Shown here: positions 48,377 through 60,428 of the stretch, in pieces
Layout: the number at the start of each line of letters is the position of its first letter
Position numbering within the stretch: position 1 is the first letter of the stretch
NCBI GenBank assembly: GCA_009760855.2
Contig: WPIO01000124.1
Coordinates: forward strand, 825,501-889,500
From: Cristatella mucedo
Lineage: Eukaryota; Bryozoa; Phylactolaemata; Cristatellidae
Length of the DNA: 64,000 nucleotides
Reading direction: 5' to 3'
Translations under genes and position numbers: made by a program
Notes under the pieces: generated by a model
Seen by the model: the letters and a program-made list of their open reading frames with translations, nothing else
The model's database searches: none
Told to the model about the DNA's origin: nothing

Positions 48377-51300
48377 GAAGATCGAGCCCCACGCAGTACA
48401 ATGCCTGCATACGTACGCCTCTGATTCCTGCTTTAAAATTTTTTTTCTAGAGGCAGATTTTCATTAGAGTTGCCTTGAATATCTGACTATAAAATCCCCA
48501 ACATTTGCTGTTGTTGCATTATCAGCTCTATCCGCCATCATGGAACGTGAACAAATAGTTGTTAGCAGCGCTTACCGAGATTTTACAAAGATTATTCTTT
48601 CTCAGGGTAAAAGAGAAAGTTGGGGCTAACCGCGCAAATGCACCGGGTGATTGCCTGTTGCTAGTGTTAAGTATACTTGAAACGGTTCCCAACTATGTTC
48701 TTCACGCAAACGCAACTTAAAAGTGGCAGTTGCTAGGCCTTAATGCTACGTGACCGATACTAGTAGAGCTAGAGGCTTGATGAACGGATGACGAGAAATT
48801 CAAGCAGCCTATACCTACGCACGTGTTTAGAAGATAGCCAAACACTAACGTAATAAATATTGCCAATACCTCAATAACCTATCCGAACGTCTCGGTGGGC
48901 AAATCTCGCTCTAGCAAAATTCTATTGCCAACTCTTTGACAAGACAGTACCAGTCACCGACACGAGAGCGTTTACTCTGACCGAGGATCTGCTATCGCCT
49001 TGACTCAATTCTCATATTATTTAAGCTTATTTAACTCTACAGAATATAAAACATAAGGTGATAAGACATGACAAACCTAATACTCATTATGCACGTACCC
49101 ATTTTATCATGCATAATTGTACACTCCGTTTAAATCGTACTCGCAATATTTGAGATTATTGCATATATAATCGTTCTCTTTAAATGAACTGACATGGAAT
49201 GCAATGGCCCGCCAATGCCGCAGTTAATTTTATCCATTACAATATGCCTCTAATCGATTAGAAATCGGCTGCCCGAAGGTTCACTTTTAGTAGTATATCA
49301 TACTACGCTGTTTGTGCAGTGTGCCTAGCAAATTCGATGTGAAATTAAAATTTAAGATTTCCGCTTAAAGACTTCCGATCGTCTTGCATCTGATTGCGGT
49401 TGGTCGTGTTGCATTGACTCAGGCCATTGTAGCTGATGGCAGTGATGCAAGCATGAGACCGCGCATGGGCGATGTGATGAAATTTCACGAGTGCGCTTTC
49501 AACAGTGGTGCACTGTGGTCGGCAATTACAGAGAAAGCTTCATGAGTAAGATTTCCGATCAAATTGCTGCAGATTTTAGGGATTAAGGTATCGACCTTCG
49601 AGGCATTGCAATTAACTGAAGTGTATAGCCCGAGAACGCATTCGCAAAATGGACTGACACTTTTCTCTACGCCTCAAGCGGGCTGTAGTGTCTTATGCAA
49701 TCTAAAACAGATCGTCGCGCAGCAGATTGGTGGTAGCTTAGAATTGATTGCGCGACTGCCAGCTCTGCGGTTGTTGATTAAAGTGAATTGAATTAGGTGG
49801 CAGGGTTTTAGCCTGGAGGTAAGGTGCACACACTTCACGATTCAGATCATGGGTTCGAGTCATGGAGCACGCAATTCTTTACTGCCAACTGCAAACAGAA
49901 GTGATAGCCTCCAAATCTCCCCTGCCCATTACGTTAGTAAGGCTGATCAATCAGCTGACATTAAGTTTTTAATTTAATGAGGATGCTAGTGTCCTGCCTC
50001 TTGAAATTGTGTGAGAACATTAACGAAGCTTAGCTTAATATGCTATCGAATTTATAGCTAAGCAAACGATGTTTGGCTGTTTAATGAAGAATTGTGGTCA
50101 ATTGCGGAATTCGCCCGGGGCCACTGCAGTATTTTGCAGTGTATTGTAAGACGATGCACTCGCGCAACGGGGGAGGAATCGTATGGTTTCAATTGATTTT
50201 TGTCGTAGTGTAATGTGCAATCAAAATTAGACTTTCAAGCAGCATATTTTTGATGGATTACTATTTATTGCATTAGTGGCTCTCGCCTTTGCCAAGCGCT
50301 TAGCGTGAGAACGCACAAGCGCTGTGGCGTAATATTGTGTGGGCGTATTTCAGCAACAGTGTACTAGAATGTGCACTCACAATTTCCATCAATTATTCGA
50401 TAGTGAGATTGGATTACGCTAATTCGTCTCACACTTGTGCGGAGACAAAAGAACCAATAAAGATACTGAAAAACACCAATCTGCATTTCGGTGTGCTTAT
50501 AGAATACTTTGGATAAGTCTGGCGCCATGATACGAATGTAGACTATAATAAAGTCAGGAATAATAAAGTAATAAGTAAATATAATAAAGTCCACTAGAAC
50601 GAAAGTCACGAATGCTCCAGCGCTCCAGCTGCTAAGGCTGCGTCGCGTCAGACTTGAATACTGAGAGGGATCGACTGGATGTCCCTGCGGAAAGTGATCC
50701 AGTTTGGTCTCTCTATATAGTTGCATAGACAGGTAAGTATGGGCAAGCCCCCGAAGCCAAGAAAGCCACCGGGTACTGCTGACGGCTGCTCAACTGTGTA
50801 CACCTTGGATTGAGCAGTACAGCCTTCACCATTGAAATGCATCAGACTAGCTAGTCTGCTAGTCGAGCCAAAATAGTCATTCTACGCCACTTAGGGTTTG
50901 GAAAGTGAACCGTGCATGCCGCTCGCTACCATTTCGATACCGAAAAAACAGCAGAAATTAGACATTCTGGCAGCTAGTTTATGCACAGTTTCAAATACTG
51001 TTAGCTTATATCTTATTCTGAGCAACTTTCTGCAACCCTGGTAAAGGGGAAATACTTTACTTCGCGGCATTGAGTTTGCGTCATTGTCCAACTGCTTACC
51101 TGAGGCGATTGGTTCATAGCTGGCTATTATCAAGTTTACACTGTTCTATAAAGGTTGGGTGGAAATCCTCAAAAATAAAAATATTCTATAAAATACTCCA
51201 GGAAAGGCTAGCTATCAGCGGCGGCACCAGAACGACCTAGCCAGGCTGGTGCGGGTATATCCTTGAGTGTAATCGAGTTTTTACTGCAGAGGTATTTGCC

Positions 51301-52990
51301 AGCACTAAACTTAGGAATCGCAAATGCCATCGTCCTAAGCTAATACGAGTGTTTTTCTTCAGAGTAATATTAATCGCTTAATTACAGCGAGATTCACTTT
51401 GATTAGCTTAGTACCAAATACAGCTATTCCAGCGTATCTTACGCCTTGTGCGGCGTACAATTAAAGTAGTACACCTATTAAAAATAAATCTGAACTGGGT
51501 CTGAAATTTCTCATGCGCTGTTACTCAAAAATTGCTATTTGGATGCACAAAGACTACAGTTTTTATATTTTACTGTATACCCACCCACCAGTCGCCTAGT
51601 GACGTTTCGGGCTTCCATACAGAGATCCCAAAGATTATCTCGCGCATTTTGTACAATAAAGATTAAATTAATGATGCTAACTTATTTATTATAAGCATAG
51701 AAAAAGGCAGAGGGGCATGTGACGATTCCCCCCACGGCACTTAAGACAACAAGGCAGAGAGAAAGCTTCGGGAACCGAAGAAAACTAGCGGAACTCATTC
51801 TGTTGTACTATCAGCAACTCTGCTGATCTTTAAATCTGAATTCTCGCCTCTGAAGAAGGGATATTATGATACAGAGCAATTTATTTTTTATTTTGAAGAG
51901 TGCGCGATATTGGGCTCTCATCTCTGCTACTGGCTAGTTAGCTGTAGCAGGCTGGATAGTTATTACTGAAGCTAGCAATACGCGTAGGTACAGGTGTACA
52001 GGGAAAGTCTGATAATTAGGTCAAAGGACAACAGGCTAAACCTTCAGCAATATAGGGCATTCATAGACATAGACAAACACGAGCAGTACGGGCGTGGACG
52101 AGTTTAAGGCAGCAGTGAAGGCCAAACTGACGGTGCGCTCTATTGATGCTCAGCTGTTCGCGCGCAGGACGCTCGACAAACGCATATACATACGCAGACA
52201 TGTTTGCATACTTAGTGCTGAGCGTGAGCACTACAGCCCACAATGTGAACTGTGAAACGATGCCGAGGCTTTGCACAATTTAGGGCACGCGAACGCTTTG
52301 GAGAATGCTGTATACTGCTGTTCAAGTGCTACTTGACGCCGAGTACGCCGCCGGCTCGCTAGTGTTAGTCTCGCTCCGCCTCGTAACAAGAGTTCAAATA
52401 CTAACACACACAGACGCTTGCTAAATTGTGCACTAGTGCGTACGAGAGTGAGCTATATTTATCGCACTCTCTAATTCTATTTTACCGACAATCTAAGTAC
52501 CGGCTGGACGGTCAAATCTCGCCCGTAGACAGCTGTGAGATCATTCAACGAGGGCCCCTGGTTTACAAGATTAGCCGGAAGGAGTTAGTGGCCTATTCTT
52601 GTGGCTTTACACAAGGTTTTAAAACAAGAATGGTGACATGACCGACTAAGTGCAAGGTATAGCTATTCTTTGGCCAATCCAGAAAATCGCCTGATGGGCT
52701 AGCTAAATGTTGCAAGTTGATCTAATTCCTATATACAGACTATAAACCTTTGAAAATTCAAAATATATTTGGGAACATTACCAGAATACATTTTTGAGCA
52801 ACAATGATTGCGTAATAAAAGGTCTTTGGTACATTCTGAACTGAAATTCTTTGACAGAAAGCAGCTCATGTAATTGGCCTAGTCCTCACAGGCGCGTGAA
52901 TGCTACTTCTGGAGCTGTCGCCACGAAGCACTGCTGATGAGCCGTAGTTTCTGCACCGATGCACGCCAGTATTTTGACGGCAGTAGACAG
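48377..52990. other. no gene recognised apart from one SINE
   Basis: The longest AT-rich stretch with the fewest repeats. Short open frames only; the 120-codon minus-strand frame at 50364-50726 has hydrophobic stretches but no recognised family. Confidence 0.5.
49795..49966 (+). mobile_element. SINE family 1, diverged copy
   Basis: TTTTAGCCTGGAGGTAAGG, CATGGGTTCGAGTC (B box), TTCTTTACTGCCAACTGC, GGCTGATCAATCAGCTGAC. Confidence 0.8.
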
Positions 52991-53870
52991 CGGCGGAAAT
53001 CAGGAGGGCCCGTAGCGGGCAATTAGCTGGCGCCTGAATGGGCTGACCACCTTGCTAGGCTGTGCCGCTGTGCCGCCCGTGGCCTGTCTCCTGCGTGGGC
53101 GACTCTCGCGCAGTGCCGCGAGATCAGCGAGCCCGGCTCGAGGCAGCCTCGATCGGCAGACGCCGGGAAGGAGAAGTGCTCCGATGCCGAGTGCGTCCGG
53201 CCGCACGCGGTCCGGGCAAAGTGCGCGAGGGCTTTTTTTTAGCCGGCTGCGAGACGGGACTTCGGCACGCGGCCGCGCCGAACAAAAGTTGATCGAGCCG
53301 TGGCGGGAGGAGGAGGGGGGGGGGGCAAACTCCGCCGGGCGTCCAGCTTTTGCCAAGGGGTGAGAAGGTTAATGTCCACAGTGGGGCAACTGCAGGCACC
53401 TGCACTATCTAGGCCCTTCGGGGCTTCGCGAGGCCCTTCGGCGCTGCGAGCCGCGGACTGCCGTTCTCCGGCGATTCTCGGCGATTCGCCGCCGGCCGCG
53501 CGAGGCGACAGAGGCAGGCGCGGCCTTCACACCTTGGCGGGTGACCGTGCAGCACTTCGTTGGAGGGAAGTGCACGCGCACACACCCTGCGTCGACGCGG
53601 CTCGCTCAGGCCGCGGACGCGAAGCGCGGCGGCCGGACCGGCCTTCGCGCCTGAGAGCAGTGCACGGCAGTTCGCCAAGGCGCAGGCGCACTGAAAGGCT
53701 CCCGCCAGCAGGATGCTGACCCCGGCGATGCTGCCGAGAGCCGGAAGAGGCGGCCAGGGCATTCCAGCAGCTTTCGCTCGCGGCACTACGTCACGCCCAA
53801 AGTGACGACCGGGCATCCGTGGTTTCCCAAGGTTCCGCTTGGCATAGGAAGATTGACACATTGGAAAGCT
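52991..53870. other. isolated CpG-rich island, no gene recognised
   Basis: Sharp change to GC-rich, CpG-dense DNA inside AT-rich surroundings, with a poly-G run at 53317-53327. Frames of 93-150 codons on both strands lack recognisable domains. A promoter or non-coding first exon is possible. Confidence 0.45.
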
Positions 53871-54361
53871 ACTTTACATCTGGAAAGTGCCAGTTCCAGA
53901 TTTTCGCTGCCGCGCATTGAGTTTATTGGTTTTACTTAATTGGGGCAAATTAGCCAGTAAGTTAGCTAAATAAATATTACTTGAGCGGCAGTTTCTAAGA
54001 ATCTATGTCGAGAAGGCGCAACGTTGATGAGTGCTGACACAATCGTAGAATTCATGTTCAACAAAACTCTCTAACCTGAGTAATGACATTAGTACCAAGC
54101 TCATGGAAATTTTGAAGTGCTGCGTTGAAGAGCGATTAAGCAAGGATGTCATGAACCTCTTGCACAGTCTCAAAGATCCATCCGTCCACCTGTCAGCAAC
54201 TATGCTAAACTTTGCAGGAAATCTAGCGTCTGTCTTTTTGGAGTCAACGACGTATAAGTTGTCGTCAAACAGGCCTCAAATTAGCTGAAGCTGATACGAA
54301 AGGGCGCGTTCTCGCCAGCAACATGAAGGTCAGGTCAGCGTGAAGAAGAGGAAGAGGTCAA

Positions 54362-54431
54362 AAGGCACAAGCTGCACAAGCTGCACAAGCTGCACAAGCT
54401 GCACAAGCTGCACAAGCTGCACAAGCTGCTC
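54362..54431. repeat. 9-base tandem repeat CTGCACAAG
   Basis: About seven copies of CTGCACAAG. On the plus strand it would encode Thr-Ser-Cys repeats in a 67-codon frame (54340-54543); there is no other sign of a gene. Confidence 0.93.
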
Positions 54432-54689
54432 TCACCAGCAGCAATCTCCAACCGAGAGATCGGGAAAATGCAGAAGCACGACGTATTCGAGAAGCAGAAG
54501 CTGTTCGTCAGTCGCGCCAGAGAGACTGAGGAAGGGGCATTAGCCACGCGAAATTGTTTGTTAATTATTCATGGGCGTAAATTAATATATACAAAGTGTA
54601 GTAAATACTAGTATTTCTCTCGTGTGCTATGTCTTCCCTTTTTTGCGATCTCTCTCACCCCTTTGCTTTTTCTCTTGCCTTTTGCTGTC

Positions 54690-54742
54690 TCCTCTCACTA
54701 CTTCCTCTTCTCTCCTCTCTCCCCTCTCTACCCTTTCCTATT

Positions 54743-54776
<34 letters not shown>

Positions 54777-54975
54777 CTTCAATCTGTCCTTTCTTTCTCC
54801 TCTGAGCACTACTCTCCTTTTTTTATATCTCTTATGTCTCTCCTCTCTCTCTCTTCTCACTATCTCTCTCCTCCGTCTCTTCTCTTCTCTCGCCTCTCTT
54901 TCCTTTCTCTCATTTGTCTTTCCTTTCTCTCTTTTCTCTATCCAACTCTCTCCTCTCTTTCTCTACACCTATCTC
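54690..54975. repeat. pyrimidine-rich tract
   Basis: Almost pure C/T on the plus strand, imperfect CTCTT/CTTTC units, with a short (CT)n core at 54753-54776. It lies directly before the L2 copy at 55020. Confidence 0.9.
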
Positions 54976-55019
54976 TGCGATGACAACCTCCCCACTAGAA
55001 TGATGTTCCTCGGATCCTG

Positions 55020-56219
55020 GCTGTACCTCAATGTCGGCATTTAAGCAGGTCATTAGTGATCTAGTCCTAAAGTTCGTATCTCAACCAAAGAAGACAACAA
55101 GTCCTCTGGACCCTATTCCCACTGTCCTGCTCCTACGTTGCATTTATATGCTGCTGCCATGCATAACTAACATCATTAATATGTCATTAGCCTCAGGTCA
55201 TATCCCAGCACCTTTCAAAAAGCTGTAGTCAGGCCACTTCTCAAGAAATCGACACCAGACCAAGAGACCTTAAGCAACTACCGCCCAGTCTCCCTTCTAC
55301 GCTGACCACGCTGACTCTCAAAATTGGCTCTGCCAGCATATCTCCGGTCGAATCAGCTCGAAATCTAGGTGTCATATTCCAAAGCGACCCCTCGTTAGAC
55401 GACCATATCAGCTCCACAGTCAAATCTGCCTATTTTTAGCGTCATTACATTGCTAAAATTCGGGCTTGTTTAGATAAGGATACTACGTCCAAGTTGGTCC
55501 ATGCATTCGTGACATCTCGTCTCGACTTCTGCAACTCACTGCTTACTGGCCTACCAGCATGTGCAATCAGGCGATTGCAGCTGGTGCTAAACTCTGCAGC
55601 TAGGCTTGTCTGTCGTGAGCGTCGCAGTTGCCACATTACTCCACTTCTCGCCGACCTGCACTGGCTACCAGGCAAGCAACGGATTGACTCCAAGGTTTTG
55701 TCGCTCACTTTTAGGTCCCTTCATTCTATGGCTCCAGCCTATCTGTCAGATATACTACCCCATCAGGCCAAGCATCGTACCACCCGCTTTTCGGAATCCA
55801 ACAGTCTAGAAATACCTCATACAAACCTTAAATCCTTTGGAGACCGTGCATTTAGTTCATATGCTCCCAAAGCCTGGAACTCCCTCCCGACCTGCGTCAG
55901 AACATCCCCTGACCTGACCACATTTAAAAGGAACCTAAAAACACACCTATTTAGGACAGCATTTAGTGGGTCCCCGTGATTCGTCCTTGATGTGCTTATG
56001 CGTGCTGACACTGTGCATGCTGCCACTAACCACATTTGCATGCTGACCCTGTGCATGTCACCCCTAACCATGTTATTCATTTTGTTTGTTTTTCAAGCAT
56101 GATTTTACTTACCATTCAATTGCATTTCCCTTTGCAGCAAATGTGAAGTGCCTAGAAAGAGATTAAGTTCTCTGAGGGCGCTTTATCAAGTACATTATTA
56201 TTATTATTATTATTATTAA
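55020..56219 (+). mobile_element. L2-type LINE copy with internal deletion
   Basis: Starts in the region before the reverse transcriptase core ([28 protein letters not shown]), continues to YRPVSLL, then jumps at about 55301-55310 to LTLKIGSASISPVESAR, skipping the catalytic core that the copy at 45471 still has (roughly 650 bases). The C-terminal frame is open for 161 codons (55494-55979). Ends with (ATT)n at 56219. Confidence 0.92.
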
Positions 56220-56232
56220 CAATAAATTTAAT

Positions 56233-56390
56233 GACGAACTGGTTGGCCCAGTGGTTAAGGTGCTCGCCCGACCAAGATTAAGGTGAATGCATTTGATGAC
56301 CGAGGTCGTGGGCTCAATCCGCGTGGCATGAGTGAAGCACCTGAATAGAGATTAAGTTCTTAGAGGGTGCTATGCAATGAATTATTTATC
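56233..56390 (+). mobile_element. SINE family 2 with L2-like 3' tail, best copy
   Basis: tRNA-like head: GGCCCAGTGGTTAAGGTGC (A box) and GGTCGTGGGCTCAATCC (B box). Behind it comes GAAGCACCTGAATAGAGATTAAGTTCTTAGAGGGTGC, nearly identical to the tail of the L2 copies, and an AT-rich end. It lies 14 bases behind the (ATT)n of the L2 copy at 55020-56219. Confidence 0.85.
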
Positions 56391-57173
56391 TGTTACTACA
56401 TTGTGTTACTTGTCATGATGCATAATTTTACAACTAAAACTGATCAAATTTAGTAAGATGTTAGTGGACGCAAAAACTTTATATAAATTCAAGATGTGAT
56501 CACATACATATTGCAGCAGACATTGTCGTTGGTGGGTTCAATATACGTAGACAATTCAAGCACGACCACGTGCTGCACCGTGGTTCGATATAAGCTATCT
56601 ATGATAAAATCTGCAAGCTTCTTGAGTGTCCCATTCAGTTTCCAGTTATATGCCTGATTGGTACAGCCAGCCTTTGTCGTCCGATGACAGACAATTGTCA
56701 CAGTGACGGGGTCAGAGGGGGTCAGGGGGCATTTGCCCCCCCCCCTTAAAGTGGGGCACCGACTTGAGCCGCCTCTATTCCTACGCCCTCCCCACCCCAA
56801 CCGTCAACAGCGTCCAAATAATTTCGTAATTCAAATCGATGAGCAACCTCAGAGTTCGTATCGCATGAACACTGTAACTTTGTCCTATGCTTTTTCGTTA
56901 TTTGTGGGTCTAGCCCCACCAACATTAAAATATTGCGGGACTTGCCCCCTAAATGCATAACTGTATTTTGCAGATGTTGCCCCTAAATAAAAATCCTGGC
57001 TCCACCACTGTGTGTGTGTGACCATTAAACATAAAAAAAAATTAGCTAGGGAAGACCAAAGACATGAACAACTGACAGCCTGTTTAGCGTGAGTACAATT
57101 AACAGTGTGGCGTATATATAAAATTAAGTCAATAAATACTTCATGTATACTGGTATATGTGTATTCAAACAGA
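56391..57173. other. no gene recognised
   Basis: Region downstream of BTBD19; poly-C run at about 56738-56748. Confidence 0.6.
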
Positions 57174-57179
57174 TTTATT
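57174..57179 (-). terminator. candidate polyadenylation signal of BTBD19
   Basis: AATAAA on the minus strand, 165 bases downstream of the BTBD19 stop codon. It is the first canonical hexamer I see after the stop. Confidence 0.5.
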
Positions 57180-57343
57180 AATACGTAAACCTCATCTTAA
57201 TGAACTTTGGTAGCTGTTATGCAACACGGATTCAGACAACTATTATTCCTGCCAATCAAAATAAGAGCAGGGCCATCTAATCATGACTTTTTGATAATTT
57301 TTGATAAAATCATCCATGAAAAATGGTTCCGTCGCCTGTCAGT

Positions 57344-57463
57344 CTACACATAGTTCTTATGAAAGTCCCTTGGCTTAGTTCCTTTCCGAGGTCTCATTAA
57401 AGGATTTGACCTGTCGCCTTTTTGCAGAGCATGAGACTTCCATGCGAATGACACGTGCTCCAC
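57344..57463 (-). CDS. BTBD19: BTBD19 exon 7 (stop codon)
   Basis: Residues 251-289 and the TAG at 57344-57346. Acceptor TCTCAG. It encodes VEHVSFAWKSHALQKGD, the conserved post-BACK motif, then a basic tail ending DFHKNYV. Confidence 0.92.
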   Translation of the reverse strand: MEHVSFAWKSHALQKGDRSNPLMRPRKGTKPRDFHKNYV

Positions 57464-60392
57464 CTGAGATGCAAAAAAGCACTCTTAATTCGAGCATTCA
57501 ATCAAAACTTAGCAGAAGCTTATTATTGGAAGCGACTCCGTCATTGCTGGATGCTCATACAATAAGTCAAACTACACCTACCGGTATGAGCCTGTCCTTG
57601 ACATTCTCCTCCTCGACTTCCCGTAGCTCGTTAGCAGTCAGCAAGGGCAGCCGTAAGTGCTCCGACACTCGCTTTGAGATCTCAGAAATGGGCTTCCCTA
57701 GAACAACCTGAAAGAGCAAAAGCGCATTGACCATAGCGTTGACTTGCAGAGCCTCGTCTTGGTGTCGGCAGCTACCGCTGGGCCGCACGACATCAATCGG
57801 CGCAGGCTTCGCTAGTCAATTGCCAGACTGGAGGAGATAATTACAGAGTTCACTGTCGCCCATTCGCGGACACACTCTATGATCTCCATTTCGTCCACGT
57901 GTAGCTTATCACTGGCGAGGATAGCAGCGAGTGCGTCATCGGTCATCTCGTGGAACCCCTTGGTCTTGAAAACACTCTGAAGCAATGACAAAGATCGTGA
58001 AACTTATATTTACAGACATGCAACCGCTCTACAGAGTATTTTTCAATGACAATGAGTGCACAAAGCACGCACGTTACGCCGAATAAAAAGAGAGAGAGAG
58101 TGCCTCAGCTATTCGGCAGAGATTATTAATGCGAAAGCACTTAAGACAGCGCCACGCTGTTCGTCAAGTCCAGCTCGCTAGTGAGCTAAGCCTAACCGTT
58201 CTCCACGATCGAATCAAGCCTAGCCTAGCACGAGACAGGTCAAAATACGGCCCCACTTTCGCAGCTCTAGTTATTCAATGAATGCCCAGAACGCAGTAGC
58301 TCGAGGCTTGACACCTGCGTATTCTGTTCCGCAAACTCCAGTGCTCGCTGTCTGAGCTCCTCTTGACTAAAGGTCACGGCCGCTTGTAAGACATCGCAGG
58401 CGTTAGAGACGCCGAGGTTGTCGATGAGGTACTGGTTGCAGAGCTGTAATAAGTAATTGCATTGCAATAGCTTTAGTTGGAGCGAACCGCGTTTGCGATT
58501 GTACATATTAGGCATGTAAAGCCTCACCGCGTCACGATTACACTTGAGCGTGCAAGAAAGAAATGCCGTTGTATCATAAATGCTGCTTGGAGAATGGGAA
58601 GCCGTAGCATTCCGATAGATCTAGTGAGCTTTAAGGACGGAGCTCCTGTTCAGCCATCTTCTGTTTATTATTATTGCATGTAACAAGCGTGGGAGCCAGA
58701 AGCCACATGTTGACCTTCGCTTTACCTTTCGAAGCTCTTCAATGCCGAACTCAATGGAACTACCAAGTACGTCTATCGCCTGCAACGCACCAAAACGTGT
58801 GCGATTTAAATTGTAGATTAGTATTCATTACATCTACTGCTTCGTAAGAGGATTTTTATTTGCAAAAGCGGATTCATGCACTTAACTTTCCAGCTGATGT
58901 AGCCACTTACGATTTTGTTGTTCAGTGTGACGCAGTTTGTATAGAGGAATTCCATCACTGCGAGGAATATGTCCGGTGTAATATCCGACATCACGAACGG
59001 AACCTCTTTGTCTCCGTTCTGCTGCTGAGCTAGATCAATGAACATTGCTCTGAATACGTCACAACGCGAGGACAGTATGACCTTGTGGCAGTATATTGCT
59101 TTTCGATTCGGACCGATAAGAAATTTGATGTCGCTAAAAAAAAAGTGCAATGCACAGTTGCGTACGCACGGGGCTCGCTGACGCTTATAGCATTAGAGCG
59201 ATCAGATTCCAATGCCAAGACGACCTCGAGGCATGGCAGGTGTCTGGCAGGTGACGGGTTTCCCTCGATTCACAGTCGCAGCAGCAGCAGCAGCACGGAG
59301 CGAGTGCGGCTCTTCAATTTCAGGCGCCTCCATAAAATCGAGGCCACGGCGACGAAGCCGATCGGTTAGCGAGAAATCAAGGGCGGCCCCCTTTTTTTCC
59401 CGAGCCGTCGATGGCCTCGGCTGGCTGCTCTGACGAGTTTCTGTTGCGACCCGCCCTGGTGCAGTTGATGTACAAACGACGCCCTGCCGAAAGTGACCCG
59501 CGACGGTAATCTGCCGAGAGACTCGCCGCTGTGTCGCGAGGATTCGCCAAACTCCGAGAGCGTGCATCGAACTTGGGACGACTGCATTTAGCCACCGCTC
59601 GCGCTCGCTTTTGCCCCTCTTAATTTGGCGTCCGAAACCGACTCTATGGCGCGTACGTTGAGCAGCTTACAGCTTGGGCTCACTCCAGGAGGAGAGAGGC
59701 GGACGGATAAGTAGCGTTCCGTGGAATTCACTGCGACGACGCGTACAATCTACTTTTTTTAAGCATTGGCTTAAGACGCGTGAGACTAGAATGCGTCGTT
59801 TTGGCTAGAAAATACCAAGTCCAAAGGCTTTCCACACGGAGACTTGAGAGTAGCAGCAGCGAACATGATGTCAACATGAGTCGAACTGACCGCGGTTGGC
59901 CCCTGCAACGACCTAGATCATATGTCGATTCAGAGAGCAAGAGTCGTGGCTGTAGACGGCTGTCGCGGAAAGCCGACGCTTCGAGGAGCAGAAAAAAACG
60001 GCCCGCCTGCTTAGTGTACTGGTGAAAGCTCCGTTCTCGGCGGTCAACGGTGAGCAAGTCCGCAGGCCAAATAGCGACGGCAGTAAAGTGGCGGCGCGAA
60101 GCAAATTGGCAGGAGAGCTTCACGAACGCACTTCGCGCGTCTGCTTAGCAAAGCAGCGCAGCATAGTAGCTGCGTCTGCACGTGCAGATCGCGTGCAGAC
60201 GCAGCAAAGCAGCGCAAGAGCCGCTCGTTTCTACGGCAACGAGTTGTAGCCGCCTTAGTAGATCCCCAAAATACGACTTCGTCAGTAGCGCTCCAAGTGG
60301 AAGAGGCGATCGACCATTGAAGTTAAAGCCCTCTGCATATCTTTCGACGTGCGCTTTTCGCCGACAGAGTGCTCACCCGTGGTGGCGGAGTG

Positions 60393-60428
<36 letters not shown>

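Noticed and set aside
53409-53861. 150-codon minus-strand frame in the CpG island
   Set aside because: Frames of similar size exist on the other strand; no domain, no splice support.
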